64,000 bases of DNA from Linanthus parryae (lineage: Eukaryota > Streptophyta > Magnoliopsida > Ericales > Polemoniaceae). Each line of letters begins with the position of its first letter. Positions within the stretch are counted from its first letter, which is position 1. Where the stretch lies: contig JALGPY010000007.1 of the NCBI GenBank assembly GCA_023055425.1, positions 87,817,136 through 87,881,135 on the forward strand. Direction: 5' to 3'. This document shows positions 19,217 to 28,844 of this stretch, in pieces. The translations under genes and the position numbers were made by a program. Under the pieces are notes generated by a model, which saw nothing but the letters and a program-made list of their open reading frames with translations, did no database searches and had not been told where the DNA came from.

Positions 19217-21826
19217 TATGCGATAGCATTTCTTCCCGTTGGCGTAGAAGCTCTCTATCTCCTTGCCCTCGGGGTCGTGCTTTGCGATCCTCTTCAGAGT
19301 GTAGACACTCTTGCGATGATATGCGATGCGCGGCGCCTCTTCGTGGGTAGGCGGCTTTTCTTCGGTGTCTCCCCTTGTCACCATCACGCCTGCAGGTGAC
19401 TGGTCCTTGATGTCCTCCCAGAGAGGTAAAGGAGTAGGGTTGAATGGTCCGGGTGTTTGCTCGTCCGCCATCTCGGTGAACCACACCGCCTCGCTGAGAT
19501 GCGCTTCGTCCAAGTTGAACGGGTTAGTTGAGGCCGGTATCTCGACGATCCTGTCGTTCCAGATAGCTTTCATCACTTGGTGAGCCGTTGAAGGGATTGC
19601 GTCAAAGCGATGAATCCAGGCCCGACCTATGATCATGTGGTATGTGGTGTTCGCGTCTATGACATAGAACTTCGCCGAGCACTTGATTTTGCCGATCTGA
19701 ACGCCCAGGCGGATCCACCCGATCGTCATTCTGGAATCGCTTCCGAATCCCACCAGCGGGGATGGACGCTTGACTACCTTGTGCTCGGGGATCCCTGCTA
19801 GCTTCAGTGTGTGGAGTGGAACAACATTGACCGCTGCTCCTCCATCGACGAATGCTCGCTTGAATTCGACGCCGTTGATGATGGCGGTCACGTACAGGGG
19901 CCTCTGGTGGCTCGCATCTGTCTTTTTGTCGCTGGCCGAAAAGGTCATAATCTTTTCTGTGGAACGGGACGCCCTGACGACTTTCCCGTTGGAGACCACG
20001 AGGTCCTCCTCGTAGTCCTCTGCTACCCTTAAGATTGCTTTTGTCATGTCCGCTCGACATTTTTCGGAGAAGTTCATCTCGTTGAAGAATCTGTCGAAGC
20101 CGTGCGACCCTTTCATGCGGTCGGCACGCTCATCTTCCGTGTCCATGCTGTAGTCTTCATCTTCATGGACTTCAGCAACGATGGGCAGACCATCCTCTGC
20201 GACTTCTTCCAAGTCAACTATCGAGATCATGGCGACCTCTTTGCCTTTTGAGCCCGAATCTGTATGGGCAGGCAGCGGGTTGTTGCGCACATCCTTCCGA
20301 TGGTCGCTGACGATGAGTTCGCCGCTCTTCATCTTCTGATCGAGTGCGAATCTGAGCTTCTTGCACTCGGCTGTGGGGTGCATGACCTTGCCGTGGTATT
20401 CGCACCACTTAGGGTCCCTCGTCATCTCCTTGGAGGGTGCTTTCTCGAGCGGTGGGAGGACGCCGTCCTTACGCCACTGTCTGCAGAGATCGCTTGCCTC
20501 CTCCACCGAGCAGGGCAGGGGCGGCGCGTCGAAGTTTGTAACTTTTGCTTGCTTTTGGGGCGAAACTGCATTGACCTCAGCTTCGCGTCCTCGCTTGTAG
20601 CCGAATCTGCCGATCTTGTAGGTGGTGCCGCTCGCAGGTCGTTCTGGAGCGCTCTTCTTTCTCTGTCTCTCGACGATGGGCTCGATGTTCATCGTGCACT
20701 CGATGAGCTTTGAAAATGTGGGTGTTTGCAAATTGATTAGCATGCTCTTGTACTCATCTCGCATGCACTGCAGGCATATCTCTACGAGCCGACTCTCGAG
20801 CATTGTGTCCTTGCATTCTAAGGATTTCGCTCTGAATTTCTTGATGAAAGTGATTCCATCTTCCTCGCGTTTCTGATACATCCGCGAGAGGTGGATCATC
20901 GTCACCTTCTCTTCCATCTGGAAGAACTTGGTGTAGAACTTCTGGACCATGTCGTCCCAAGTCTTCACAGATCCGGGCTCCAACGTCCGGTACCATTTGT
21001 ATGCTACGTTCCCAAGAGTCTTTGGGAACTCTCGCATCAGCAGTTTGGGATCAGCTCCGTATGGACCCATGACATCGATGAAACGCATGACATGCTCATG
21101 AGCGTTTCCATTGACGTCTTCGAACTTGTCCCATTTGGGAGCCTTGTACCCTGCCGGGTTAGGCATGAGATAAATTTCTCGTGGGATGGGTGGATCGTTG
21201 TCTAGCTTCGGGATGATGGTATCCGCGAGCGATTGATGAGCTAGGATGGAGTCCACGCGCTTCTGCAAGGATGTCATGCATTCTGGGAGGCTTCCTTCGG
21301 TAGCTGCCGGAGGGGCTGCCGTAGGCGGTGGCGATACATATGTCGCCGGAGGATTGAGAGTGTATTGGCTACCCGCGTTTCCCCATATGGTCGCCGGTGG
21401 AGGCATAGTGTACTGCAAAGTTGGGTTAGACGCCAAAGCCGTGGGCTGAGAGGCGTGAGCGGCAGGGGGTAGCATTTGCGCTGTTGATCCTTGGATCGAA
21501 GGCAGCTGCGCTGCTGACGGTGGAGTTTGCAGATGAGGGTTGGGAGGCGTGGCCGATACTCCCAATCCTGGAGCAGTAGGGGTTCCTCCTCCCTGAGGGG
21601 TGGCGGTACCTGGTGGAGGATTTGGCGCAAGGGTGCCCAGAACGGCCAGGATCCGCTCCAACTGCGCAGATTGAGACTTGAGAGCTTTTGCCTGACTTTG
21701 GACAGTGGCGTCCAAAGACTCCAAAGTTGGTGCCTCGCCGGGAGTCGTCGGAGTACGGCGGGCTTCGTCTCCCGAGGGAGTTTCGGTGGAAGGCGACCGG
21801 TTGCTGACATCATCCTCCTGAGACAT
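19214..21826 (-). CDS. Tat-type Gag-protease polyprotein (870 aa)
   Basis: The frame is open from an ATG about 40 bp after the LTR and primer region. The first 190 residues are Pro/Gln/Ala-rich and disordered-looking. A retrotransposon capsid domain follows (KTWDDMVQKFYTKFF near residue 290). A short zinc-binding-like stretch (WCEYHGKVMHPTAEC) lies near 472-486. The protease domain is at about 650-760, with FVDGGAAVNVVP near 658 and YHMIIGRAWIHRF. The active-site motif is DGG, not the common D-S/T-G; the relic element has the same. The protein ends KCYRI followed by TGA. It would form the virus-like particle and cleave the polyprotein. Confidence 0.94.
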   Translation of the reverse strand: MSQEDDVSNRSPSTETPSGDEARRTPTTPGEAPTLESLDATVQSQAKALKSQSAQLERILAVLGTLAPNPPPGTATPQGGGTPTAPGLGVSATPPNPHLQTPPSAAQLPSIQGSTAQMLPPAAHASQPTALASNPTLQYTMPPPATIWGNAGSQYTLNPPATYVSPPPTAAPPAATEGSLPECMTSLQKRVDSILAHQSLADTIIPKLDNDPPIPREIYLMPNPAGYKAPKWDKFEDVNGNAHEHVMRFIDVMGPYGADPKLLMREFPKTLGNVAYKWYRTLEPGSVKTWDDMVQKFYTKFFQMEEKVTMIHLSRMYQKREEDGITFIKKFRAKSLECKDTMLESRLVEICLQCMRDEYKSMLINLQTPTFSKLIECTMNIEPIVERQRKKSAPERPASGTTYKIGRFGYKRGREAEVNAVSPQKQAKVTNFDAPPLPCSVEEASDLCRQWRKDGVLPPLEKAPSKEMTRDPKWCEYHGKVMHPTAECKKLRFALDQKMKSGELIVSDHRKDVRNNPLPAHTDSGSKGKEVAMISIVDLEEVAEDGLPIVAEVHEDEDYSMDTEDERADRMKGSHGFDRFFNEMNFSEKCRADMTKAILRVAEDYEEDLVVSNGKVVRASRSTEKIMTFSASDKKTDASHQRPLYVTAIINGVEFKRAFVDGGAAVNVVPLHTLKLAGIPEHKVVKRPSPLVGFGSDSRMTIGWIRLGVQIGKIKCSAKFYVIDANTTYHMIIGRAWIHRFDAIPSTAHQVMKAIWNDRIVEIPASTNPFNLDEAHLSEAVWFTEMADEQTPGPFNPTPLPLWEDIKDQSPAGVMVTRGDTEEKPPTHEEAPRIAYHRKSVYTLKRIAKHDPEGKEIESFYANGKKCYRI

Positions 21827-21845
21827 GGTTGCTTTTGCTGGTAAG

Positions 21846-21866
21846 TTTCACGTCGGGTTCACCAAA
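21846..21866 (-). promoter_or_regulatory. Primer-binding region of the young Tat element
   Basis: On the minus strand, directly after the 5' LTR end GTGCACA, the sequence reads TTTTGGTGAACCCGACGTG. The TGG start and the position fit a tRNA primer site. I could not identify the tRNA by eye. Confidence 0.6.
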
Positions 21867-21867
21867 A

Positions 21868-22493
21868 TGTGCACAAGAGATTCCGGCAGGGAGACCTCCG
21901 TGTACACCGTACGTAGTGGATCAGGGATCGCACAGGAAGAATAGGGGTGTGTGTAGGGAGAGAGTAAGTCAGTAGCAATGTCTGAGAGAGAGACAGAGGT
22001 TTGGCAGAGCTTCCGCGTATGGCAGTGTTGTTCTCCTTTGTATGGAAAGGTTAACGATATATATATACTGGAGAACGTGACCGTTGTAGTGTGGTTAATG
22101 CGCCCATTAATGGCGGCTTAATTGGCTTAACCATAACGGCACGTTCGTCCGAGTATATAGGAACCGTTAGAGCACGTGGTGCGCAAGTACCGGAACCGTT
22201 ACGAGGTTGACCGGGTTTGACCGGATTGACCGGGTCTAGGGAGCTCGTGCCATAAATCTCTCAAAACAGTTACTAAAGGTCGCGCGCGGGCTTGGCTCGC
22301 ACGCGACAGGGCTTACTCTAGCCTCCAAACCACAAATCCCTACAAGTCCCGTGCAGTGGTATGCGAGGGCTCTGTCTCGCAGCCCCCACATGGATCAGCT
22401 CGGCTGGTGATCCTGTGTGTGTGGAGCACAATATGGTGTGCTGGATGGTTGCCACGTGGCCTAGATCTGCCATGTCATAAAGCAGTATCTACA
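21868..22493 (-). repeat. 5' LTR of the young Tat element
   Basis: This 626-bp copy shows no difference by eye from 6891-7516. It carries the promoter for the gag-pol RNA, with a TATATATATA stretch near 22057-22067. GCAGC follows at 22494-22498 as the right target duplication. Confidence 0.96.
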
Positions 22494-22945
22494 GCAGCCA
22501 AACGCGATCAAAGCCTACATGTCTAGATAGTTACAAAGCCTATCTGTCTAGATAGCAGCAAAATGAAAAGCCTATCTGTTTAACGCGATCAAAGCCTATC
22601 TGTCTAGATAGTAGCACCATACAAAGCCTATATGTCTAGATAGCAGACAAACGCGATCAAAGCCTATTTGTCTAGATAGCAGCAAAATACAAAGCCTTTT
22701 TGTTTAGATAGAAGCCAAAAACGATTAAAGCCTATCTGTCTAGATAGTAGCAGAAATAAAAGTCCTAACTATTCAGATATCAGCTAAGCGCGATCAGAAT
22801 CTATCTGCTCCATTGAATGGCAAGTCAATACGTGAGTTAAAAGTCTACTATAGTAGACAAGATAGCGAATGAAAAAAAACATAACATCATAACAGTCAAA
22901 TTCGGCATACAATTTATCTGTCTAGATAGCAGCCTAAAGCAAGGT
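22494..22945 (+). repeat. Hairpin tandem array of the old Tat element, right part
   Basis: This continues the array broken at 6890. Units of the type AAAGCCTATCTGTCTAGATAGCAGC are separated by short spacers, several containing ACGCGATC. The repeats decay after about 22760. In element orientation the consensus GCCTATCT...GATAGC matches that of the young element's array. Confidence 0.85.
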
Positions 22946-24019
22946 TTACAAACGAAAAAGAAGGATTGCAACCGAAAATCAAAGTGTTCTTAAGGAACAC
23001 TCTTACATGACTCTACAACTACGAAGCGTGATGCTGCCATCGACATTCTCGACCAAAACAGAGCTCTTGTCGATGCCCCTGCCGTGGTGAGATGCCAAAT
23101 GAACTTCATTCAATGAAGGTTGCTGATGTGAAGAACAAATGGGGGAATAGCTCATGGGGTATGAAGCCGATCGTGTGTAAGAAAAAGCACACCCACCTTT
23201 TTCTCCATGGTTGAAACAAAGGTGGCAAATAGTTCTCCGATGGAAAGCCAACGGAGATGCACACCACTCATTACTTGCTGGCATAAGAATCGGCATAAAG
23301 TTGCTCTTCGCCGGAGGACCACCGGAGGTGACCCCTACAAACATGATAAGGGAAAAGATGTCTTCATTCCAACAAAAGAGCTTACACAGTTGGTCTTCCA
23401 AAAGACCATGACAACTCCGGGATTCTTCAGCTACTTCCTTGGGAGTCATTTCTATAGCACAACGCACAGATTTAAAGCCAATGGACCACAACCGATACTG
23501 ATTGAAAAGGGGTGAAGAAAAACGAAAAGAAGGGCAAGGACCCAGAAGACGTGGCATTTAGCCAATCACAGGAGCCTAGATGAAGAATGAAACATCAATA
23601 AAGGGGGTTTATATAGGTCTCAAAGGAGACTCTTCAGTTTCCCTGCCGAATCAGCAACATCTCGAAAATGAGCAAGAATCGATGGCCCTATTAAAGACTA
23701 TGACGATACAGTAGCCCTAGGCAATGATGAGGGTGGGGCCCACTGTGTGACAGGCACGCTTCATTTAATGCTAAGGTGGCACGCTGGTTCAAATAATAAT
23801 GGCGGCTCCTGGGGACTTGAGCCTAAAAAGGTCTAAAAGATTCCACACTCACCAAGAGTCATGAAACATTCACTGCTAAGCTACAACAAATCATGATACA
23901 CGCTCGCAAGCCTAGATATCTTCGATAAGTGGCAAAATAATCAAGTAAAAGTATGACTGTTTAGGCAGCAACTAGACGCGCATGAAAAAAAACGCGATTT
24001 ACCTACAAGGAGCAGACAC
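22946..24019 (-). pseudogene. Relic of the second antisense unit and its TATA block
   Basis: The minus strand holds the TATA block at about 23604-23660 and a 184-codon open frame at 23003-23557 that aligns in short blocks with 12999-13304. I do not recognise its product. The PMD exons 2-6 expected between here and the exon-1 relic at 24020 are missing or unrecognisable, so roughly 2 kb has been lost. The frame is longer than its counterpart in the young element, which hints that it was once coding. Confidence 0.4.
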
Positions 24020-24862
24020 ATAAAGTAGAGAATTCACGAACAGGAAGCTGCACAGCGACCATTGGAATCCTTCTCTGTCGGTAAAAATCAACGCTTTGGG
24101 ATTTCCCTTGAGCAATTTCTCAATGATGGCGGGCTTGGCATAGTATCTTTAAAAGAACATGAGCCATTTGGACCATATGTTCTCCGCGCTGGAGGAAACT
24201 GAGAAGAAAGTACCACAGGGTTTAATTGCGTCAGGTGCCCATCGCGCGGCGGCTTTTCTCAAGGTAGTAACACGCTTCTGCATCTGCGTATAAGGAGTAA
24301 GTTCGTCATCAACCTCTAATTCGTCCAGAGGTTCAAAAGCTCCCATGCTCGAAAGCATCAACAGATTTTCCACATCTTCAAGGGTAGGCGCAGACTCAAA
24401 GGAAGAAAAGTGGAATGTATGGGTTCTCCTTGAGTAACGCAAAAACAGGACCCTTAGCATGTCCTGGTCACCTTTGAGGTTGAAACCTCTGGTCGCGCGA
24501 ATGGTGTTATAAATCCCGGCTTGCTTCAACACCGCCTCATGATTGCTAAGGATGAATGTGGTCCATTCATACATCCCGTCAAGCTTCTCTAGGAAGGCCT
24601 GGAAAAAGACGTTATTGAAAGGGACCAGACCAGCTTCAATAATAAGCCTCTGTACATCATGGGCATTAGCTAGATCCAAATCTTCCCTGCTTGGTTCGGG
24701 TTTCAACTCGAAAGCAGCAACTGGAGGAGACGCCAGGGGAGCGTCTCCCCGGATCGTAGACAAATAAAAATCATCGCCACCCAGATAAGGAGCCCTACAC
24801 TAAAATTCCTTGGGAAGCTCCTGCACTTCAACGGCCTCCTTGTTTGATTTCTTTGGGGCCAT
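24020..24862 (-). pseudogene. Broken antisense PMD gene, exon-1 part
   Basis: Read on the minus strand from an ATG at 24862 (MAPKKSNKEAVEV), this aligns along its length with residues 1 to about 290 of the intact PMD protein. It includes APYLGGDDFY, THTFHFSSFESAPTLEDV and NIWSKWLMFF. In-frame stops lie in the first 30 codons (PKEF then TAG) and after LMFF (TAA at 24149-24151). Homology continues past the second stop as RYYAKPAIIEKLL and LCSFLF, then fades. A splice-acceptor-like CCCACAG stands just before the ATG, as in the intact copy. It is non-functional but shows that the cargo predates the split of the two elements. Confidence 0.85.
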
Positions 24863-25478
24863 TTCTGTGGGCATATAGCAGCAGATTACAAATCAACGAC
24901 ATGAAAGAGGAAAGAAAAAAAGTGGGAGAAGAGTATCCGCAAAACTCGACCACAACTTTTCAAAAGGAGTTATAACTACTCAACGTGTTGACGATTGAGA
25001 GCTTGAATCACTTCAGAGAAGGTGTAAGCAAGCTGATCAAGAACTTGATCGAAGGTTTATGCTTCAATCAAAGGATTCTCTCTCTGATGCATACGAACTC
25101 GGAAGAAACTACAATGGAGAAGTTCTAAATGAAGAGAGCAAAGGGTTTCAATAAGCCTTCAGATTGAAGAGTCACGACTACTGACGTCTGCTGAGTCACC
25201 GACACTTTGGAATCCGGCGAAATTGACGACCTACCAGCTATCCTTGCCTCGAAGATAGGCGAATAATCAGGGATTGCGTCTGATTCGCTTCGCAGTGACC
25301 ATGCTTCGTCAAAAGCTAAACGGCGCTTCTAAACCCTAGGTAATCATGGCTATGACCGGGGGATAAGAATTTGATTTTTTTATCAATATTCAAAGCATCT
25401 GCGTGGGGCCCACGCACGGCTGATTTTGCGCGACTGCACAACGGACGCGCGCGTGATATTCGCGCAAAAAGGGGCTAG
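24863..25478 (-). other. Leader and promoter relic of the broken PMD gene
   Basis: This equivalent of 7517-8207 lies between the PMD relic and the 3' LTR. No gene is seen. The end next to the LTR carries GCAAAAAGGGGCTAG (about 25464-25478), the polypurine tract in plus orientation. Confidence 0.6.
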
Positions 25479-26076
25479 TGTAGATACAGCTTTTTGGACA
25501 GACGGACCACAGCCACGTGGCAGCCATCTAGCACACCCAGCTGTTCTCCATATACACCGGATAACTACCTATGCTTATCCGGGCGGGGGCTGCGAGACGG
25601 GGCCCTCGCGTACCAACACGGGACTTGTAGGCACTTAGTGGTTTGGAGGCTAAGGTAAGGCCCATCGCGCGCGACCCTTTGTAACTGCTTTAAGAGACTT
25701 AATGACCAAGTCCTATAAACCCGGCTTGACCTCATAACGGTCTCCGGTATGTACAGTCAGGTTCCTAACGGTTCTTATATACACGGTCGAACGTGTCGTT
25801 ATGGGGGATAACATTGAGCCGCCATTTATGGTGAATTAACCCCCCCCCCACCCACAACGGTCACTTCCCCACTATATATAGTATCGTTAGCCCTCCGTTG
25901 CGACAGACTGGTACAACGAATGCATACCTGATTCTACACTAGCCATTAAGCTGTCTCTCTCTCTCTCTGTTGCAAAGTACTTGCTCTCTCCCTACACACA
26001 CCCTACAACTCACTATGTCCTTATTCTCGACTTGAGGTGCACACTTGGATCTCTCCGAGGGAGTTCAGTGAGCACA
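25479..26076 (+). repeat. 3' LTR of the old Tat element
   Basis: The 598-bp LTR starts TGTAGATACAG and ends GTGAGCACA. It is the reverse complement family of 6891-7516, clearly diverged but collinear, including a TATATATA box (about 25875-25882) and a CT-rich tract near 25960. A run of nine C (about 25841) and the CT microsatellite are internal. Confidence 0.88.
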
Positions 26077-26306
26077 CCAGTTTATAAAATACTGTCAGCA
26101 ATAACCTGAGAGATTTTAGGAAAGAATTCCTATAAATCCTCAACCACCTAACAGCTTCTTTCAACAGCTATATTTAAACGGCTGTTTTGGTTTGGTTATG
26201 CAGGTTTGACCAAAGTCTAGCCCTGCAAAAACTTGAAAACAAGTTAAGGAAAAAACCAGAAAGAATAGCATAAGTATAGTGACCTGTTTGACAGATCATA
26301 TTAAGA
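26077..26306. other. Unassigned spacer between two relic elements
   Basis: Nothing recognisable is seen here. It sits between the old Tat LTR and the point where Angela-like integrase homology begins (about 26307). Confidence 0.5.
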
Positions 26307-28186
26307 ATGGAATAGTGTGTCAGAGAGGAGGAATCGGATCTTGTTTCACATAGTTCGATCTACGATGAATCAGCTAGATCTTCCAATTTCATTTTGAGGC
26401 CTTACTATATTAACAGCTATCTTACCTTTAACCGTTTTTCATTGAGATCAGTTATGAAGACGCCAAATGAGATATGGACTGGGAGGCGTCCCAGTTGGTC
26501 GTTCATGAGGATTCGGGGTTGCGAGGTTTATGTAAAGAGTTTACAGTCAGATAAACTCGGACCCAAATCGGAAAAGTGTAAATTTGTGGATATCCTAAGG
26601 ATATGAGAGGATATTATTTCGACAATTCAACCAAGAACAAAGTGTTTATAGCTCGGACCGGTGTATTTCTAGAAATACTGTTTGTCTCTAAAAGTAGCCC
26701 AAGGGAGGTCTCTAGAACTTGACAATGTTCAAGAACCACAAAGCATTGATCCTACGATGGAACATGAGCAGGAACCACAAGATGTTGTGGGGAAACATGC
26801 CCAAGAAACACAAGAGATTCGTAGGTTTGGTAGGATACGTCAGAGGCCAGATAGGTACGGACTTTTTGTGAATGAACCTGGTGATATATTGCTCATGGAT
26901 GATGATGAGCGTACAACCTATGGAGAGGCTGTAAAGGGGCTGGAATCTCAAAAATGGCTAGAGGCCAAGAGATCTGAAATGGATTTCATGTATACCAATA
27001 AAGTATGGACTTTAGTGGGATCACCTGATGGGGCTCGGCCCATATGGTGCAAGTGGGTTTTCAAGAAGAAAACAGACATAGATGGCCATGTGATTGCCTT
27101 TAAGGAGAAATTGGTCTCAAAAAGCTTCAGACAAATTCATGGTATTGACTATGACGAAACCTTTTCCCCAGTTGTGATTCTTAAATCCATTCGCATCTTA
27201 CTTGCTATTATAGCTTATCAGGGCTATGAGATTTGGTAGATGGACGTCAAAACAGCGTTTCTTCATGGAAACCTCCTTGAGGATGTATACATGACACAAC
27301 CAGAGGATATTGAGGATCGAGAGCATGCCACAAAGTGTGTACGTTGCAACGGTCCATTTATGGGTTGAAGAAAGCTTCTAGGAGTTGGGATCTTTGCTCT
27401 GATGATGCAGTCAAATAGCTTGTCTTTATCAAGAACGAAGATGGATATTGTGTCTACAAGAAGGTTTAGTGGGAGCTCTATAGTGTTTATGGTCTTGTAT
27501 GTGGATGACATACTACTCACTGGAAATGATGTCCCTACCTTGCAATATGTTAAAGATTGGCTAGAGAATTTATTTTCAATGAAAGACTTAGGGGATGCAA
27601 TTTATATACTTGGTATCAAGATCTACAGGGATAGATCAAGGAAGTTGCTCGGCCTAAATCAAAGTACATATGTTGACAAGGTGTTGAACCGCTTCAACAT
27701 GCAGGAATCAAAGAAAGGATTCTTGCCCATGTCACATGGAGTTACCGTTACGAAGGCTCACTGTCCTTCCAATCAGATTGATAAGGACCACATGAGTAAG
27801 ATCCCATATGCATGCTATTGGATCTATCATGTGCGCCATGTTATGTACTAGACTAGATGTGTCATATGCTTTGAGTATTACAAGTAGATACCAGTCCAAT
27901 CCGGGTGAGAGTCACTGGATTGCTGTTAAGAATATTCTTAAGTACTTGAGAATGAATAAGGATGCATTCTTGATATACGGAGGGGTGGAGTACAAAGGGT
28001 TGTACTGATGCGAGCTTCCAAACCGATAAGAATGATTTCAGATCGTAGTTGAGTTTTGAGTTTTGCCTTAATGGTGGAACTGTGAGATGGAAAGGGTTAC
28101 ATGCAAGATTCAGTTTTCGGTTCTGTCACAGAAGCTGAGTGTATTGATGCATTAGATGCACATACTCAGGAGGTTCCATCTCATTT
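26307..28186 (+). pseudogene. Angela-like integrase-RT-RNase H relic
   Basis: Homology starts at the end of the integrase core (GTGTCAGAGAGGAGGAATCG) and runs through MKTPNEIWTGRRPSWSFMRI, the RT start (VWTLVGSPDGARPIWCKWVF), YVDDILLTGND and early RNase H. Frames change several times (for example after 26606, 27239 and 27851), and there are in-frame stops such as the TAG after EIW at 27237. Part of RNase H, about 130 bp, is deleted just before the SIRE insertion. No function is expected. Confidence 0.9.
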
Positions 28187-28191
28187 GAGAG

Positions 28192-28844
28192 TGTCAGATC
28201 AGGTTGTGCAAGGCTTGAAATAGTTAAGCTATTTCAAGGCCTTGAACCAGCTTTCAAAGCATTGAATTAGTTATCAGTGCTTGAAATAGTTTAGCTATTT
28301 TCAAGGCCTTGAAACTGGATTCAAAACCTTGAAACTGTTTAACCAGTATGAACATTCTCAGGGGGAGTTTTCTGCAAGCTCTCTGAGTTGATTCCCTCTC
28401 TATCTTTCATATATTTGATTCACTGTTATTAGATGATGAAAGAAAAATTATTCTAACACATTTGAACATAGAATATCATCTGTTTGACTTTGATATTGCA
28501 GGAAATTTTATTTCCAAGTTTTGGAGAATTGTTTCCTAAACTTTAATTTGGCAGATTTGGAAATACTTGAACATTTTGATCCTGTGATCAATAAGACTTG
28601 GATGACTGCTTCTCAAGGTGTTTAAACGAAATATCACAACAAAATCTCTGAAGATTGTGATCATCCAACCATTGGAGAAGATGTCAAAGAAGTCAAACTA
28701 TGTTTCCTACAAAATAGGAAGTTTGTTGCTGAAAATTTGGGAAGATTTGCAGAGCTGTTTGAAGTTTAAATAGAGCCCAATTCTGAAGCAACGAGACACA
28801 ACACTCAACAAGCAAAAAAATATAAAGATTTCTGGATTGACAAG
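28192..28844 (+). repeat. 5' LTR of the SIRE-like element, left part
   Basis: This is the first 653 bp of the LTR, up to the insertion at 28845. It contains two perfect TTCAAGGCCTTGAA palindromes (28233-28246 and 28300-28313). The last 300 bp match 43115-43410 in the 3' LTR closely; the first 340 bp match only weakly. The remainder of the LTR is at 35653-36301. Confidence 0.85.

Larger units (their letters stand above)
6891..22493 (-). mobile_element. Complete young Tat-type Ty3/gypsy retrotransposon with antisense cargo
   Basis: The element is 15,603 bp, flanked by GCAGC at 6886-6890 and 22494-22498. Its two 626-bp LTRs look identical base for base when read side by side. In element orientation (minus strand) the order is 5' LTR (21868-22493), primer-binding region, Gag-protease, a UGA, RT-RNaseH-RNaseH-integrase, hairpin tandem array, an antisense spliced PMD gene, polypurine tract and 3' LTR (6891-7516). 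The second, archaeal-type RNase H between the first RNase H and integrase is the hallmark of the Tat lineage. Both main frames are open and carry their catalytic motifs, so this copy could be autonomous. It has inserted into the hairpin array of an older relative in the opposite orientation. Confidence 0.95.
5241..26076 (+). mobile_element. Old Tat-type Ty3/gypsy relic, split by a younger relative
   Basis: This is an internally deleted gypsy element in plus orientation, consisting of 5241-6890 and 22494-26076. In order it holds a gag-protease remnant, a hairpin tandem array, a broken antisense PMD gene on the minus strand and a 598-bp 3' LTR. Each part aligns with the complete minus-strand element inserted in its middle. 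Its 5' LTR, the front of gag and the whole RT-RNaseH-integrase region are absent. The order shows that the antisense gene and the array belong to the lineage and were not gained by one copy. It must be older than 6891-22493, because it is the insertion target and has accumulated stops. Confidence 0.85.

Noticed and set aside
21274..21813. 179-codon minus-strand frame in gag
   Set aside because: An out-of-frame shadow of the Pro/Gln-rich Gag N-terminus.
21846..21866. Assignment of the Tat primer site to a named tRNA
   Set aside because: TGGTGAACCCGACGTG could not be matched confidently by eye; needs alignment with plant tRNA 3' ends.
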